NCBI GenBank assembly: GCA_019321725.1
Contig: CM033122.1
Location: 13,728,274-13,792,273, forward strand
Direction: 5' to 3'
Source: Paulownia fortunei
Lineage: Eukaryota; Streptophyta; Magnoliopsida; Lamiales; Paulowniaceae
DNA length: 64,000 nucleotides
The notes below the pieces were generated by a model that saw nothing but the letters and a program-made list of their open reading frames with translations, was not told where the DNA came from and did not search any database. Below, in pieces: positions 33,616 to 44,389 of this stretch. The first letter of the stretch is position 1; each line of letters opens with the position of its first letter. The translations under genes and the position numbers were made by a program.

Positions 33616-35238
33616 TGTTGAGTTGATTTTATACTAATAATTCATGTGCTTTTTGATTAACATTTGATTTATTTTTAAGTATTTATATTACTTTTTATGC
33701 ATTTAATTTTAAATTTTATAGGTAATGATAAAAGGAGAAGAAAATGGAAAGAAACACAAAACTTGGTTAAATTTTAGAAGAACTCTCGTTATACTGCTAT
33801 TGTGGGCAGTGTTCGTATTTCAATCATAACTCTTTGCTCAAATATCATTTTCACTTGATTCTTGAACCATTAGAAGGCCAAATGATATATCTATAGCTTC
33901 TATATTTATCACAAATCCATTTCCTTCGATTTCAATAAGAAACATTATGTTAAAGAGTCTGTAATTCATTGAAACTTCCTAGTATGATATATTTTGATAT
34001 TGTAGCTATAACTCTTTTCAAAGATTTCATATTGAGTTGATTCAAGTTGCTATGGAAAGATAAGACATAGAGCTACAATTATTTAGAAAACAACAAAAGT
34101 CAATTCATAGTAAAAAGAGGTCAAAAATGAGTTTCAAATGTCTGAACACTATCAGGAAAGAGGAAAACTATAGCAATGGCGCCTAGACGCCAAAAGAGGG
34201 CACTTAGGCACCGAGAACAGAAAAATGATTAGGCACTGAAAAGCAGAAAAGTAGGGTCAAAATAGGATTTTTGCCCTCTTTAGGGCATCTCACATCTAAT
34301 TTTAAGAATTCCAAAAGCCTTTAAGAAGGAAAATCAGATAGAGAGGGGGGAGAGAAGAGAGAACAAGCCACGAAAAGAAAGAAAAGAAAAGAAAAAGACA
34401 AGGAGAAGGGGAGATTTCTTCCAAGATTGAGGAAGAAGACATCACAAGGAAGAAAGTCATCATTTTCCAAGTGTTATTTTTATCTTTCCTATTTCTCTCT
34501 TTAATCATGTTCATGAATATTGTTAAATTATTACTCATTTTTACCATCATGAACTAATTTTCTCTTTTTAGGGTTATGATGTAATCTAATTAGGATGTTT
34601 TGAATATTTGTATCCATTCAATTCTTGATTTATTTTTAAGTTGAGTTTTCTACATTGTTCTTAATATTTTCAATTACTTGTCCACTAATTAAATGATTTG
34701 CTAATCATATTGACGCGGAAGGTGATATATGTGTCTAGTTCTATGTATAGAAAATTATAAATTGCATGTGAGATAGGAATATACTTACATGGTTTGTGTA
34801 GTCATGTTTGAAACTCCATAGAACCTAATGAATTGTTGATTGTTGTAATTTACATAGGAATATAATTGGTTAGCAATTGATGATATTTTCATTAGACCTT
34901 GAGAAAGGATAGTGGATAATTTAGGGATTATCGACTATCACTTGGAAAATAAATTAAGATTGATAAGATAAATTATTCAATTCGAAATAATTATGGTGAA
35001 ATCATAACCCTAGGTTTTAAGTAAGTAATTTCAGTTTTAAATGATTTCTATCATTGGTTTAGTTTAGTTAGATTTAGTTTGTAATTATCAACACTTTTTT
35101 GCATTTATTCAAATAAAATTAGAGTTAACATAATTTCGGTACTTAATAATTCAACAATCCTCATAGGAACAATACTTTATTCATCACTTTATTACTTGTT
35201 AGCGATAATGTACACTTGCGTTCATAAAATCCGCAACA
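33616..35238 (+). repeat. 3' LTR of Athila-like element
   Basis: TGTTGAGTTGA ... CCGCAACA, 1623 bases. It matches the 5' LTR. The CCTAGG palindrome segment (about 34176-34240) is degraded and shortened here. Confidence 0.88.
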
Positions 35239-37165
35239 GTCCTCTAAGGACGAGTAGTATCTTCCATTTATCATAATGTATTATGCTTCTTAACATTAGC
35301 CCATATATGTTAATAAATAAATCTCATGTTTATTCATGGTCGTACATTAAAGACATTTCTCAAATGAATGTGTACGTAAAAAAAATGAGAAACATCACAA
35401 TTGAAATTGAATTTTATTGCTTATGACATTAGTCTTAACAATGAAATCATAATAAAGAACCAAGTCCCATTCAGTCTACATGATCCTTGAATTTGAATAG
35501 TGGCATGCCTTTTGTTAAAGGATCAACAATTATCGATTTAGTGTTAATGTGTTCAATGCTCACAATGTGTTCCTTTATGAATAAATACTTTATGTTTATA
35601 TGTTTGCTTTGACTACAACTTCTATTGATTTTTTTTTGTAAATACTACAACTGAATTATCACATATATCCTCAATGGCCTAAAAATTGAATCTACAATTC
35701 TAAGCCCAGAAAAAAGATCCTTCATCCATACACCATGCGAGGTTGCCTCAAAATAAGATACGAACTCAACCTCCATAGTGGAAGCAGCAGTCAAAGTATG
35801 TTTAGTGCTTTTCCATTATACGACTTCAATAGCAAACATAAAAATGTACCCAAATGTTGATTTTTGTGAATCAACACAGCCAACAAAGTCAAAATTTTGA
35901 GTAGCCAATCACCTTCGGATTACTAGTCCGTTTTATGTAAGCATGTAATCCTTTGTCCCATTAAAGGTATGCCATTACCTTCTTTGCAACTCTTTAGTGG
36001 TCCATACCTGGATTACTCTACTATCTTCTCAATATTCAATAATAAATGCAATGTCAGGCGTTGTCCAGATCTAAGCATAAATTAGGCTTGTAATAGTAGA
36101 AACATATGGAATGCCCTTCATTTGTTCCCTGTCAAAATCATTTTTGGAACACTAATTCAAATTGAATCTATCACCTTTCACAATGAGAGCTATACTTGGT
36201 GAAAAATCTTTCACCCAAAATATCTGTAAAATTTTATTAATACAAGTTTTTTAGGACATATTTAAAATACCTTGAAATTAGTCCCTATTGATCTTTATGC
36301 TAACGACATAAGATCCATCGCCCATAGCATTCATATCAAAGTTTTTATCGAGAAATTATTTCACCTCACGTAACAAACCCTTATCATTGGTTGCAAGTAG
36401 AATGCCATCCACATATAGAATAAGGAAACAAATTTTGCTCCTACTAACCTTCTGATATATATATATATATTGATCTATAATGTTCTCTACAAATCCAAAC
36501 GAAGAGATAACATCATGGAATTTTAAATACCATTGACGGAAGGCTTTTTTCAATCTATTTATGGATTTCTTAAGCTTGCATACCAAATGCTCACCATCAC
36601 TAGAGAAGATTCCTTTTGGTTGTTTCATAGACCTCCTCTTTTAGATCTCTAATGAGAAAAGCTATTTTCACATCCATTTGTTGCAACTCAAAATTAAAAT
36701 GTACAATTAATGCCATAATAATATGTAAGGAATCTTTATTGGATACAGGAGAAATAGTCTCCTTGTAGTCAATTCCTTCCATTAGAGTGAATGCTTTAGG
36801 AATGAGTCTTACCTTATATATATCAATGTTGTGCAATGAGTTTTTTCCTATCTTAAGATCTATTTACATTCTACTACTTTTGAGATATTAGGTAACTTAA
36901 GAAGATCCCAGACTCCACTAGAGGCCATAGAATTCATCTCATCTTTCATAGCATCATACCATAAATTGAATTCGTGATGACTCTTGGCTTGTAAAAATGT
37001 TTCAGGATCATTTTCAGCTCCAATGTTATTATCCATTTTTTGTAGATACACAATATAGTCTTTAGAATTTGCTGCTTTCTTTCTCTTGTAGATCTTCTAA
37101 ATGTTTGTTCAACATTTTTGTAAGGGTCATGATGATTAACTAGTTGTTCAGCAATTTCCAGCATT
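35239..37165 (-). pseudogene. Second Copia element, RT-RNase H fragment
   Basis: On the minus strand: a linker (FRRSTRERK near 37100), then the RT start (EFNLWYDAMKDEMNSM at about 36970), RLIPKAFTLMEGIDYKETISPV at about 36800, LQQMDVKIAFLIRDLKEEVY, LKKSINRLKKAFRQWYLKF and LILYVDGILLATND at 36450-36390. RNase H follows (DFVGCVDSQKSTFGYIF at about 35915-35830). The catalytic YVDD reads YVDG, so the second Asp is gone. Stops and frameshifts are frequent. Gag and integrase are absent to the right, so the element is 5'-truncated. It once joined the LTR at 28643-29033; the Athila-like element separates them. Confidence 0.82.
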
Positions 37166-37842
37166 TCTTGAACAACTTGATCTACTGGATAATTGACAAC
37201 TTATGCAATTTCAACAATCTATTGTAAAACACTCGTTTAAACCTAAGTAGTGTAATGAGAGTGTTTTACAACCTAAGTAGTGTAATGAATGACAACTAAT
37301 CTTTCACTTGAGGTGGAAGGTCGATCTCTTTTAGGGAGAGGGGTAGAGGTTTTCTTTAGGCTAAGTTTTGTAGTAGTAATATAAGTTTTCTATAGTAATA
37401 GAAATGTGTTCTCTACATTATATTCTATTTTTAGTCTTTCCTACTTTTATTATGTCTTTCTAAATTTCATTTTGTTGAGGAAAAAAGGTGATCCTTGTGA
37501 TGGAGGAAGATGAATGGTTATAAAAGTAGAAAATATTTTAGTGTATTGTATTATTGTTTTAATTTTTGATTTAAACCTTACTTGTTTTGTGGTGATTCTG
37601 GATTTATGTATCATTAATGGCACAATAAATACTTGGGTTCATTTAGTTGGACGTTTAGTTTTACTACACCAACCACTAATGTGAAATTTTGATTTGTTGT
37701 AGACAAAGGTGTGCATAAATACTTGATCCCATAACTTGGCGTTAAGAGATAATTTGCAAATAGTAAGACAATATTATGATTACCTTATTACATAAGCTAT
37801 TTGATAACATCTTCCCATTGGAACCTTCATTATATATGGATT
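37166..37842. other. AT-rich spacer
   Basis: No gene. A 19-base phrase, AACCTAAGTAGTGTAATGA, occurs twice (about 37239 and 37271). Confidence 0.35.
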
Positions 37843-37998
37843 TCGATAGTGGCAACCAAAAGAGGTAATAGAATAAATAATTATTCTTCTATCCAAAACT
37901 CAAGAGCGGGTCTCTAAACCTCAATAGTGGCAACTAAAAGAGGTAATAGAATAAATAATCATTCTTCTATCCAAAATTCAAAAGCGGATCCCTAATCA
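37843..37998. repeat. 78-base tandem duplication
   Basis: TCRATAGTGGCAACYAAAAG begins both units, at 37843 and 37921. The copies differ at a handful of positions. Non-coding. Confidence 0.85.
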
Positions 37999-38179
37999 TG
38001 AGTAATTTTATTACTTTGTTTTTTTTTAGTTATAGCATACATTATGTTTTTATATTCAAAAACACATAAAGCTCATCTTTTTTTAAAAAAAATATAATCA
38101 TGAAATTTTTAAACAACTTTTCTGTGAATCGACCTTGGACTCAAGAGAAATTTATTATTTGATACAACCTTAAAGTTGT

Positions 38180-39280
38180 AGCATTTATTGTTGGATAAAC
38201 TTTAGGTACACATATTAAAACATATTCCATGAGAGATACCGAAAAATAACCATATCACACACACTATACATTTTTTACACACACGATTCTCTCATCATTT
38301 ATACACTATCCCACATTTCTCTCGCACACTCCATAGAAATCAATTATCACCTATTCATTCTTGGACACAATTTTGGGTTTGTGGGCACCAAGGTGAAGAG
38401 AAGAGGCTTGGAGGAGAAGACATGTACAATTCACCATCAATCTCATATTTCTTCTTCATCTTTTGGATTTCCTTGGTAGGCTTAATTTTCCTTTTGGTTG
38501 AAGATGATTTCAAAGACATAGACATGGATTTTAAATGAAGTTGTTTACAATATCCTTAATATATTAATGGGTATTTTCTTACTTTATTTTGATGTACAAC
38601 TAATTGACGATTGGGGCTTACAACTTGATTAGAAGTTTTAGATTTGTAATTATTTTGAATTTCTAATCATGGGTAGTATATTGTGACTAATGATTATGAG
38701 ATATTTTCTCTAATTGTAATAAAAAACATAATCTAAGTTTAATTACTCGACCTTATGTGGTTATTTCTTAGATCAATCTATCTTTCTTGTTTTAATGCAT
38801 CTACTGAATTGAACTTAGAGAGCTTGTTCTAGGTTGTTGATGGGTAAGAAATTAGGTAGAAAGCTTATTCTACCTAACCAACAACTATGGAAAGATCGGG
38901 ATAACAGAGCTTATTGTTATCTACAATTGGTAAATTCAATAGAAATTTGGGAATAACATTGACAATGTATTACATTCCATTGTGTGGTGGTGGATAATGA
39001 AACATAAATGAAACTTTAATACTCTTTTGTTTGTTGTTTCAATTTTTATTAATTTGCACTTTAGTTAGTTTTATTTTCTGCAACTTAGTTAATCAACTCA
39101 ACCCACTTTTGTTAATGTATTTGAGTCTAGTAATACATAACTAGGTCTTAAGTTAAAATTAGTAAGTCGATAGTTGAATATCTTTGATCCTCATGGGATT
39201 GACCTTTACTTGTACTTTACTAGATAAGAGTAATTGAGTTGTAAGGTTTAAATTTGGTAAGTCCGACAAAAAAACTACCA
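38180..39280 (+). repeat. 5' LTR (3' part) of Athila-type Gypsy element
   Basis: The right end is fixed by the primer-binding region that follows (39283-39302). The last 100 bases (GGGATTGACCTTTACTTG.. CCGACAAAAAAACTACCA) have the form usual for Athila LTR ends. The left boundary is uncertain; TGTTGGATAAAC at about 38189 is a candidate. No partner LTR is seen. Confidence 0.5.
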
Positions 39281-39282
39281 AA

Positions 39283-39302
39283 TTTTTGGCACTGTTATCG
39301 AG
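39283..39302 (+). other. Degraded primer-binding region
   Basis: TTTTTGGCACTGTTATCGAG, a mutated form of TTTTTGGCGCCGTTGCCGGG found at 30751. It marks the start of the interior. Confidence 0.75.
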
Positions 39303-39574
39303 GATTAAACTTCTAATTAATTTAATTTTAGTTTTAGTTTTCTATTTTATTTTATATTTTTTTTTTGGTTAGTTTAAGTTAGTCTCCTTTCTTCTATTTT
39401 CAGGTTGTTTTTGTCATTAGAGGATTTAAAGCAAAAACTTGAGCAAATTTAGATTAATTCGACAACATTGTTGCCATAGTTGCCACCACTTCCTCCACCT
39501 ACACCTCCGATTGCCCAAGCTCGAGCTTGAAACTTCTCCTCCTACTCTTGAAACTCCTCCCCATCTCGAGATAA

Positions 39575-42406
39575 TTGAGATGGCACAAAATCATAGAATT
39601 GAAAGAGTTGGTTGGCCCTAATTTGGAGAATCAATCATTCTATATCACTTATCCTAATCTGGAAGTGGGGTTTGAACTTAAATCGAGAATGATCCATCTT
39701 TTTCCTACCTATCATGGATTTATGGGCAAGTATCTGATCAAACATTTGAAGGAACTCCATGTAGTATGTTCTAGCATAAAACCAACAAGCATCTGAGAAA
39801 AGAACATCAAACTTATAGCCTTTCCTTTTTCATTAGCAGACTCAGCTAAGGAGTGGCTTTATTACCTACCTTGTGGCGTGATGAACACATGGAATGAAAT
39901 ACAAAGGATGTTTTAGAGAGGTATTTTCTCACATCCAAGCTGGAAGCATCCATAAAGATACATGTAGGATTCAACATTACAATATGGAATCTCTCTATGA
40001 GTATTGGGAAAAATTCAAGAAATATGTGCTAGTTGCCCTCACCATCAAATTGATGATAACTTCTCATCTAATATTTCTATGAGGGACGTATACCAATGGA
40101 AAGAAGCATGATTGATGTCGCAAGTGGAAGGGCCTTAGTTAACAAAATGCACGATGCAGCAAGGAATCTGATCATGAATATGGCTGTAAATTCGCAATAG
40201 TTTGTAACTTGTAATGATCCCTTACAACCGCCTAAGAGTGTTAATGAGGTCAATACATCTATTCTTAAACAAAAGATCTCACACATCACCTCTTTAGTGT
40301 AAAAAATGGTTGTTGGGCAACAAGTTAAAGCATGTAGAGTTTGTTACATTATAGGCATCCCATTGATATGTGTCCATCTCTCTAAAAAGGCTTAAAGCAA
40401 ACAGATGTATTAGGTGGTTTTCTGAGACAACCAAGGCAAAGATATGAGCCTTACTTCAACATGTACAATGAAGGATAGAATTTGAGGTACGGAACCAACC
40501 ACAACATCAACCTTTCACATTTTATGTACCACACCGTCCACTAGGTTTTCTCCAACCAAAGGTACAACCACCCAACCAACCTTAATCATTGCCATTTCTA
40601 TAATAATCAGGCACATCCATAGAAGATCTTGTGAAAGCATTTGGTACCAACACAATGCAATTTCAACAGACCACACAGGCCCATCTCCAATATATAGAAA
40701 ATCAAGTAGGATAAATGCCACTAGCCTAAGTCAGTTGGAATCCTAAAGGTTGTCAAGTTATCTTCACAACTCCTAGTAAATCCCAATGACAATGCAAGCA
40801 GTAATCTTTAAGACTGAAAAGAAACTTGAGTCACCTACCTTGCCAACAATAAAAGGAATATCCAAAGAGGATAAGAGGGGTGAGAAAAAGCATTACCACT
40901 CATCCCTTCGTGAACCCTGATCTCCTACCCATACACTAAGCACAGTTGAGAAGATTCCATTATCGCTAACTGTCTCTAAACCTCTCTATCATACTTTTGT
41001 AACCCATCTACTTTTTCCTATCAGATTAGTAAAGTCCAAGAAAGAGGAGTAGGAAAAAGAGATCTTTGAGATTTTTTGAAAACTGGATGTGAACATCCCC
41101 CTTTCTTGATTCCATTATGTAGGTGTCGTGGTATGCTAAATTCCTTAAAGAGCTATGCACCAACAAACAGAAGTTGAGGAGAGATGAGAAAGTAAGTATG
41201 GGGGAGAATATTTTAGTAGTTCTTCAAAAAAAACTCCCTCGAAAGTGTAAAGATCTCGACACTTTTACCATTTCTGCACAATCGGTAACACCAGGTTTGA
41301 AAAATGCATGTTAGATTTAAGAGCATCAATTAATAGTATGCCATATTCTATCTATGCTTGCCTAAACCTAGTACCTCTAGAGGAAATTGGTGTTATATAA
41401 TTGAGGAAGATGTTTTGGTATAAGCGAATGAATTAGTTTTTCAGGCAGAGTTTTACATTCTTGAGATGGAAGATGACATGTCCCCTTACCCTATACCTAG
41501 TCTCTTGGGAAGACCCATTCCCAAAAATTTCCCGAACAAAAGTTGATGTTTCATGATAACACTTTAGCTTTGAATTTTGATGGAGAAGCTATAAGGTTTA
41601 ATATTTTTGAAACTATGAGATGCCCTAGTGATGTGTACTCTATTTTTGCAACTGACAAATTAATTCTTTGGCAAAACAAATGTTTAAGTCACTAACAATG
41701 ATGGGTTGGAGGTTTTCTTAATGAACAATCTTTATATGGAGGGCAAATATAGATGTGTAAATGTTGGTAAATGTGGAAGAGGTTGTAGTAGGACTGGACT
41801 CAATGTTGAAAAACACAAGGTATGATGTTTCTTATATTGCTTTACCATTATCTAGTGAAAGGCTTTTACCTTTTGCGATACATGTACCTATCTTGGAGCT
41901 TAAACCACTTCTGAAGCATCTCCAATACGTTACTTGGGTGAGAAGGAAACACTTCTAGTCATCATTGTTAAAGGTCTCACTTTAAGTCATCACTGTGATT
42001 GGATAGACTATTGCCAATATCAAAGGAATTAGTTTATCGAGAGCATGTGCCGGATCCTACTTGAGGTATCCAAACCAAGGAAGGCTCAAAGATGACCAAA
42101 TCCGCCCAAGATAGAAGTTGTGAAACAAAAAGATATTGAAGCTCCTTGATATTGGGGTCATCTACCCCAATTCTAATAGCAAGTGGGTAAGCCCAATCCA
42201 AGTACTTCCTAAGAAGTCCAGTATCACCATGGTGAAAAATGATTTCCAGGAGCTAGTACCTACAAGAGTTTAGTCAGGGTGGCGAGTATGCATTGATTAC
42301 AAGAAGCTTAACTCATCTACTCACAAAGATCACTTTCATTTACCTTTCATTGATATGTTTGAATGATTATTCGGTCATTCATATTATTATTTTCTTGATG
42401 GTTACT
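39575..42406 (+). pseudogene. Athila-type gag-pol, truncated in RT
   Basis: Gag: GFMGKYLIKHLKELHVVCSSIKPTSI, AFPFSLADSAKEWLYYLPCGVMNTWNEIQRMF (39700-39910), then CASCPHHQIDD. Protease: YAKFLKELCTNKQKLRRDEKVSMGEN (41123-41210), KCKDLDTFTI, CLDLRASINSMPYSIYACLNL (the catalytic DLGAS has become DLRAS), LLGRPIPK, and FDGEAIRFNIFETMRCPSD. RT start: WTIANIKGIS, LLDIGVIYPNSNSKWVSPIQV, WRVCIDYKKLNSSTHKDHFHLPFIDM, and FLDGY at about 42395-42405. The text stops in the middle of the reverse transcriptase, where an LTR begins at 42407. Stops and frameshifts are many. In life this would be a retrotransposon polyprotein. Confidence 0.85.
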
Positions 42407-42670
42407 TGATAAGCTCATAATTCAATATTTTTTTGACACTCTCAATAACATAAAATAGGATGTTTTATCTTATAATTAATAGATTTCTACACGTATCTAT
42501 TGATATATGTTGTGTAGGTATAAAGTTTGAAGAAATGGGATTGAACGATAAAAAATGCAAAAATAATAGAAAAAAAGGTTTGGGTCAATGTCCTAGAAAT
42601 TTCATACCACAACACCAAAGTTTTGAGCCACGGCCTAAAAATTCCAAGCCACGACTTGCTGACCCTAAAA
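42407..42670 (+). repeat. LTR start fragment, plus orientation
   Basis: It starts TGATAAGCTCATAATTC and resembles the first part of the adjacent LTR read on the minus strand (TGATAGGCTCATAAATT). Both then share GTGTAGG.. TTGAAGAAATGG. It breaks off after about 264 bases, where the other LTR ends. It interrupts the reverse transcriptase of the Athila-type element. Confidence 0.6.
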
Positions 42671-44389
42671 TGGTGGTAACAAAACTGCAAATGTACAATG
42701 TCAATAAGTAATAAAGAGTGAGTAGAGTATCGTATCCCTAGAGAGTGTATGTGCGAGTACCAAATACAGATTACCTATGCTATATTTGACCTAATGATGT
42801 TATGTTAATTGAATTAAAATGCAACAACTACAAAATTAACAAAATTAACTAAAGCCCAAGGAGATTAGGGGATTAAATTCAATATTAATGAGAGTCAAGG
42901 CATTGGTTAGCCATCCTATGTTGTTATGAACTTAGCTTAATTGTGATTAGAAATTATATAGGTTGTATAACGATGGGTCTTTCAAATATAATTGGTGCTT
43001 TCTCTTGAGTCGGACCAAATCTACCCCTAACAGGCCACTGGCGTAGTCTTTAGTTGCAGCCATCCTACTAAGAGTGCATTGAACTTTGTGAATTCCTCTA
43101 GCTTTTGGTTTTCACACTTATGACTACTATACGTACCTACACCTATATCTCTATAAGGGTTTAGTCCATGGCATATACTACCTGATCCATTATTACAACC
43201 TCACCTCTCGATCTTAATTATAACAATTATAATAAACTTGAAATTAGCCAAGTCTCAAGAAGTATAAGAAACACAGCATATGCTCATCACAATAAAAATA
43301 ACATTCCAATCACAATACAAGCATCAACTCATAACTTTATAGAAATGGCTTTCGAGCCTTGACAAAAGTAGTTTAGTTTATACTAAAATTAAATAAGCAC
43401 CAAGTGTTTTCCAACATCATGATTCTTACAAATTTCTCAAAACTAAGCAAAATGAAAGAAGAAATTAAAGTAGAAGATTACAACCACTAAGTGATTCTTC
43501 ACTTTTTCTTCAAAATCTCCATTGCCCAAAGAAGCTCTGCCTGTTCTTGTCTTCAAATCCCAAGCTCCTTGGTAATGGGGGTGTGTATGTTCTTGGTGTG
43601 GTGTTTGGATAAATATATATTGGGTGGAGAGGAAATGTGTGTGAGAATTTAGGTGTGGAATGTGTGTGCGTGATGAACCGTGTGTTAAATGTTATGTATC
43701 TAGTATGTTGTTCAAGAAATTATACATAAGCGTGTGTGTATCTCTAAATTGTGTATTGTAATTGTGCGTATATAGTGTATCTAATAAAGTGTCATATGGT
43801 GTGTGGGTTTAGTGGTGTATAACAAGAAAGATTCCATGTTATGGCTTAGATTACTACTTGTCCCTCAAAATCCCTAGATATTTTTCAATTCTGGACCACT
43901 CCCACCGTGGCGCGACCTTGGGGTGTTGCAACACTTCAAAATCTGCTTGTTATTGTCCATTTTTTGTCCCTCACACCACGGCACGAGATTGGGGGTGTCA
44001 CGAGGGTGACCTTGGGGGTGCTGTGGCGCTTGACTAGTATGGACTACACTGTTTAGCCTCATTCAACTAATTTTTTACCTCTTTCTAAGCTAAACTGGCT
44101 TTTATTGTCTTCACAAGCATTGTAGCCCTATCTATTAGCTTTCTCTATCTTCATCAATCAGCTCAATATCGCATGTGGAGAGAAAGTTATACCAAAAATA
44201 TGAAGACTGTTGCATCTAAAAATTTTGTTGACTCTTTAATCAATTTCCATCTTTCACTCCATTTCTTCAATTCTTAGTTCCTACACACAATTATCCCAAA
44301 ATAAGGCAATATTTTATCAATTGTAAAGAAAAACATGTATAATTGTGCTCATGGATGTGTCAAAAATATCATAATTTATGAGCCTATCA
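42671..44389 (-). repeat. 3' LTR of a third Gypsy element
   Basis: Read on the minus strand it starts TGATAGGCTCATAAATT (44389) after a polypurine tract and ends at 42671 (..TTGCAGTTTTGTTACCACCA). Its layout is that of Athila-like LTRs, with a GC-richer segment with repeated CCACGGC/GCACGAG words at about 43905-44030 and a long CA-rich region. The length is 1719 bases. Confidence 0.65.

Larger units (their letters stand above)
29109..35238 (+). mobile_element. Non-autonomous Athila-like Gypsy element
   Basis: A 6.1 kb element with 5' LTR 29109-30748, primer-binding region 30751-30773, a short interior (2.9 kb) and 3' LTR 33616-35238. The flanking five bases are GTTCT and GTCCT, a 4 of 5 target-site duplication. 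The LTRs are similar over their whole length. The interior carries only a broken gag-like tract and A-rich non-coding sequence. There is no protease, reverse transcriptase, RNase H or integrase, so it needed a helper. It sits inside the 3' part of a truncated Copia element and is therefore younger than it. Confidence 0.85.
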
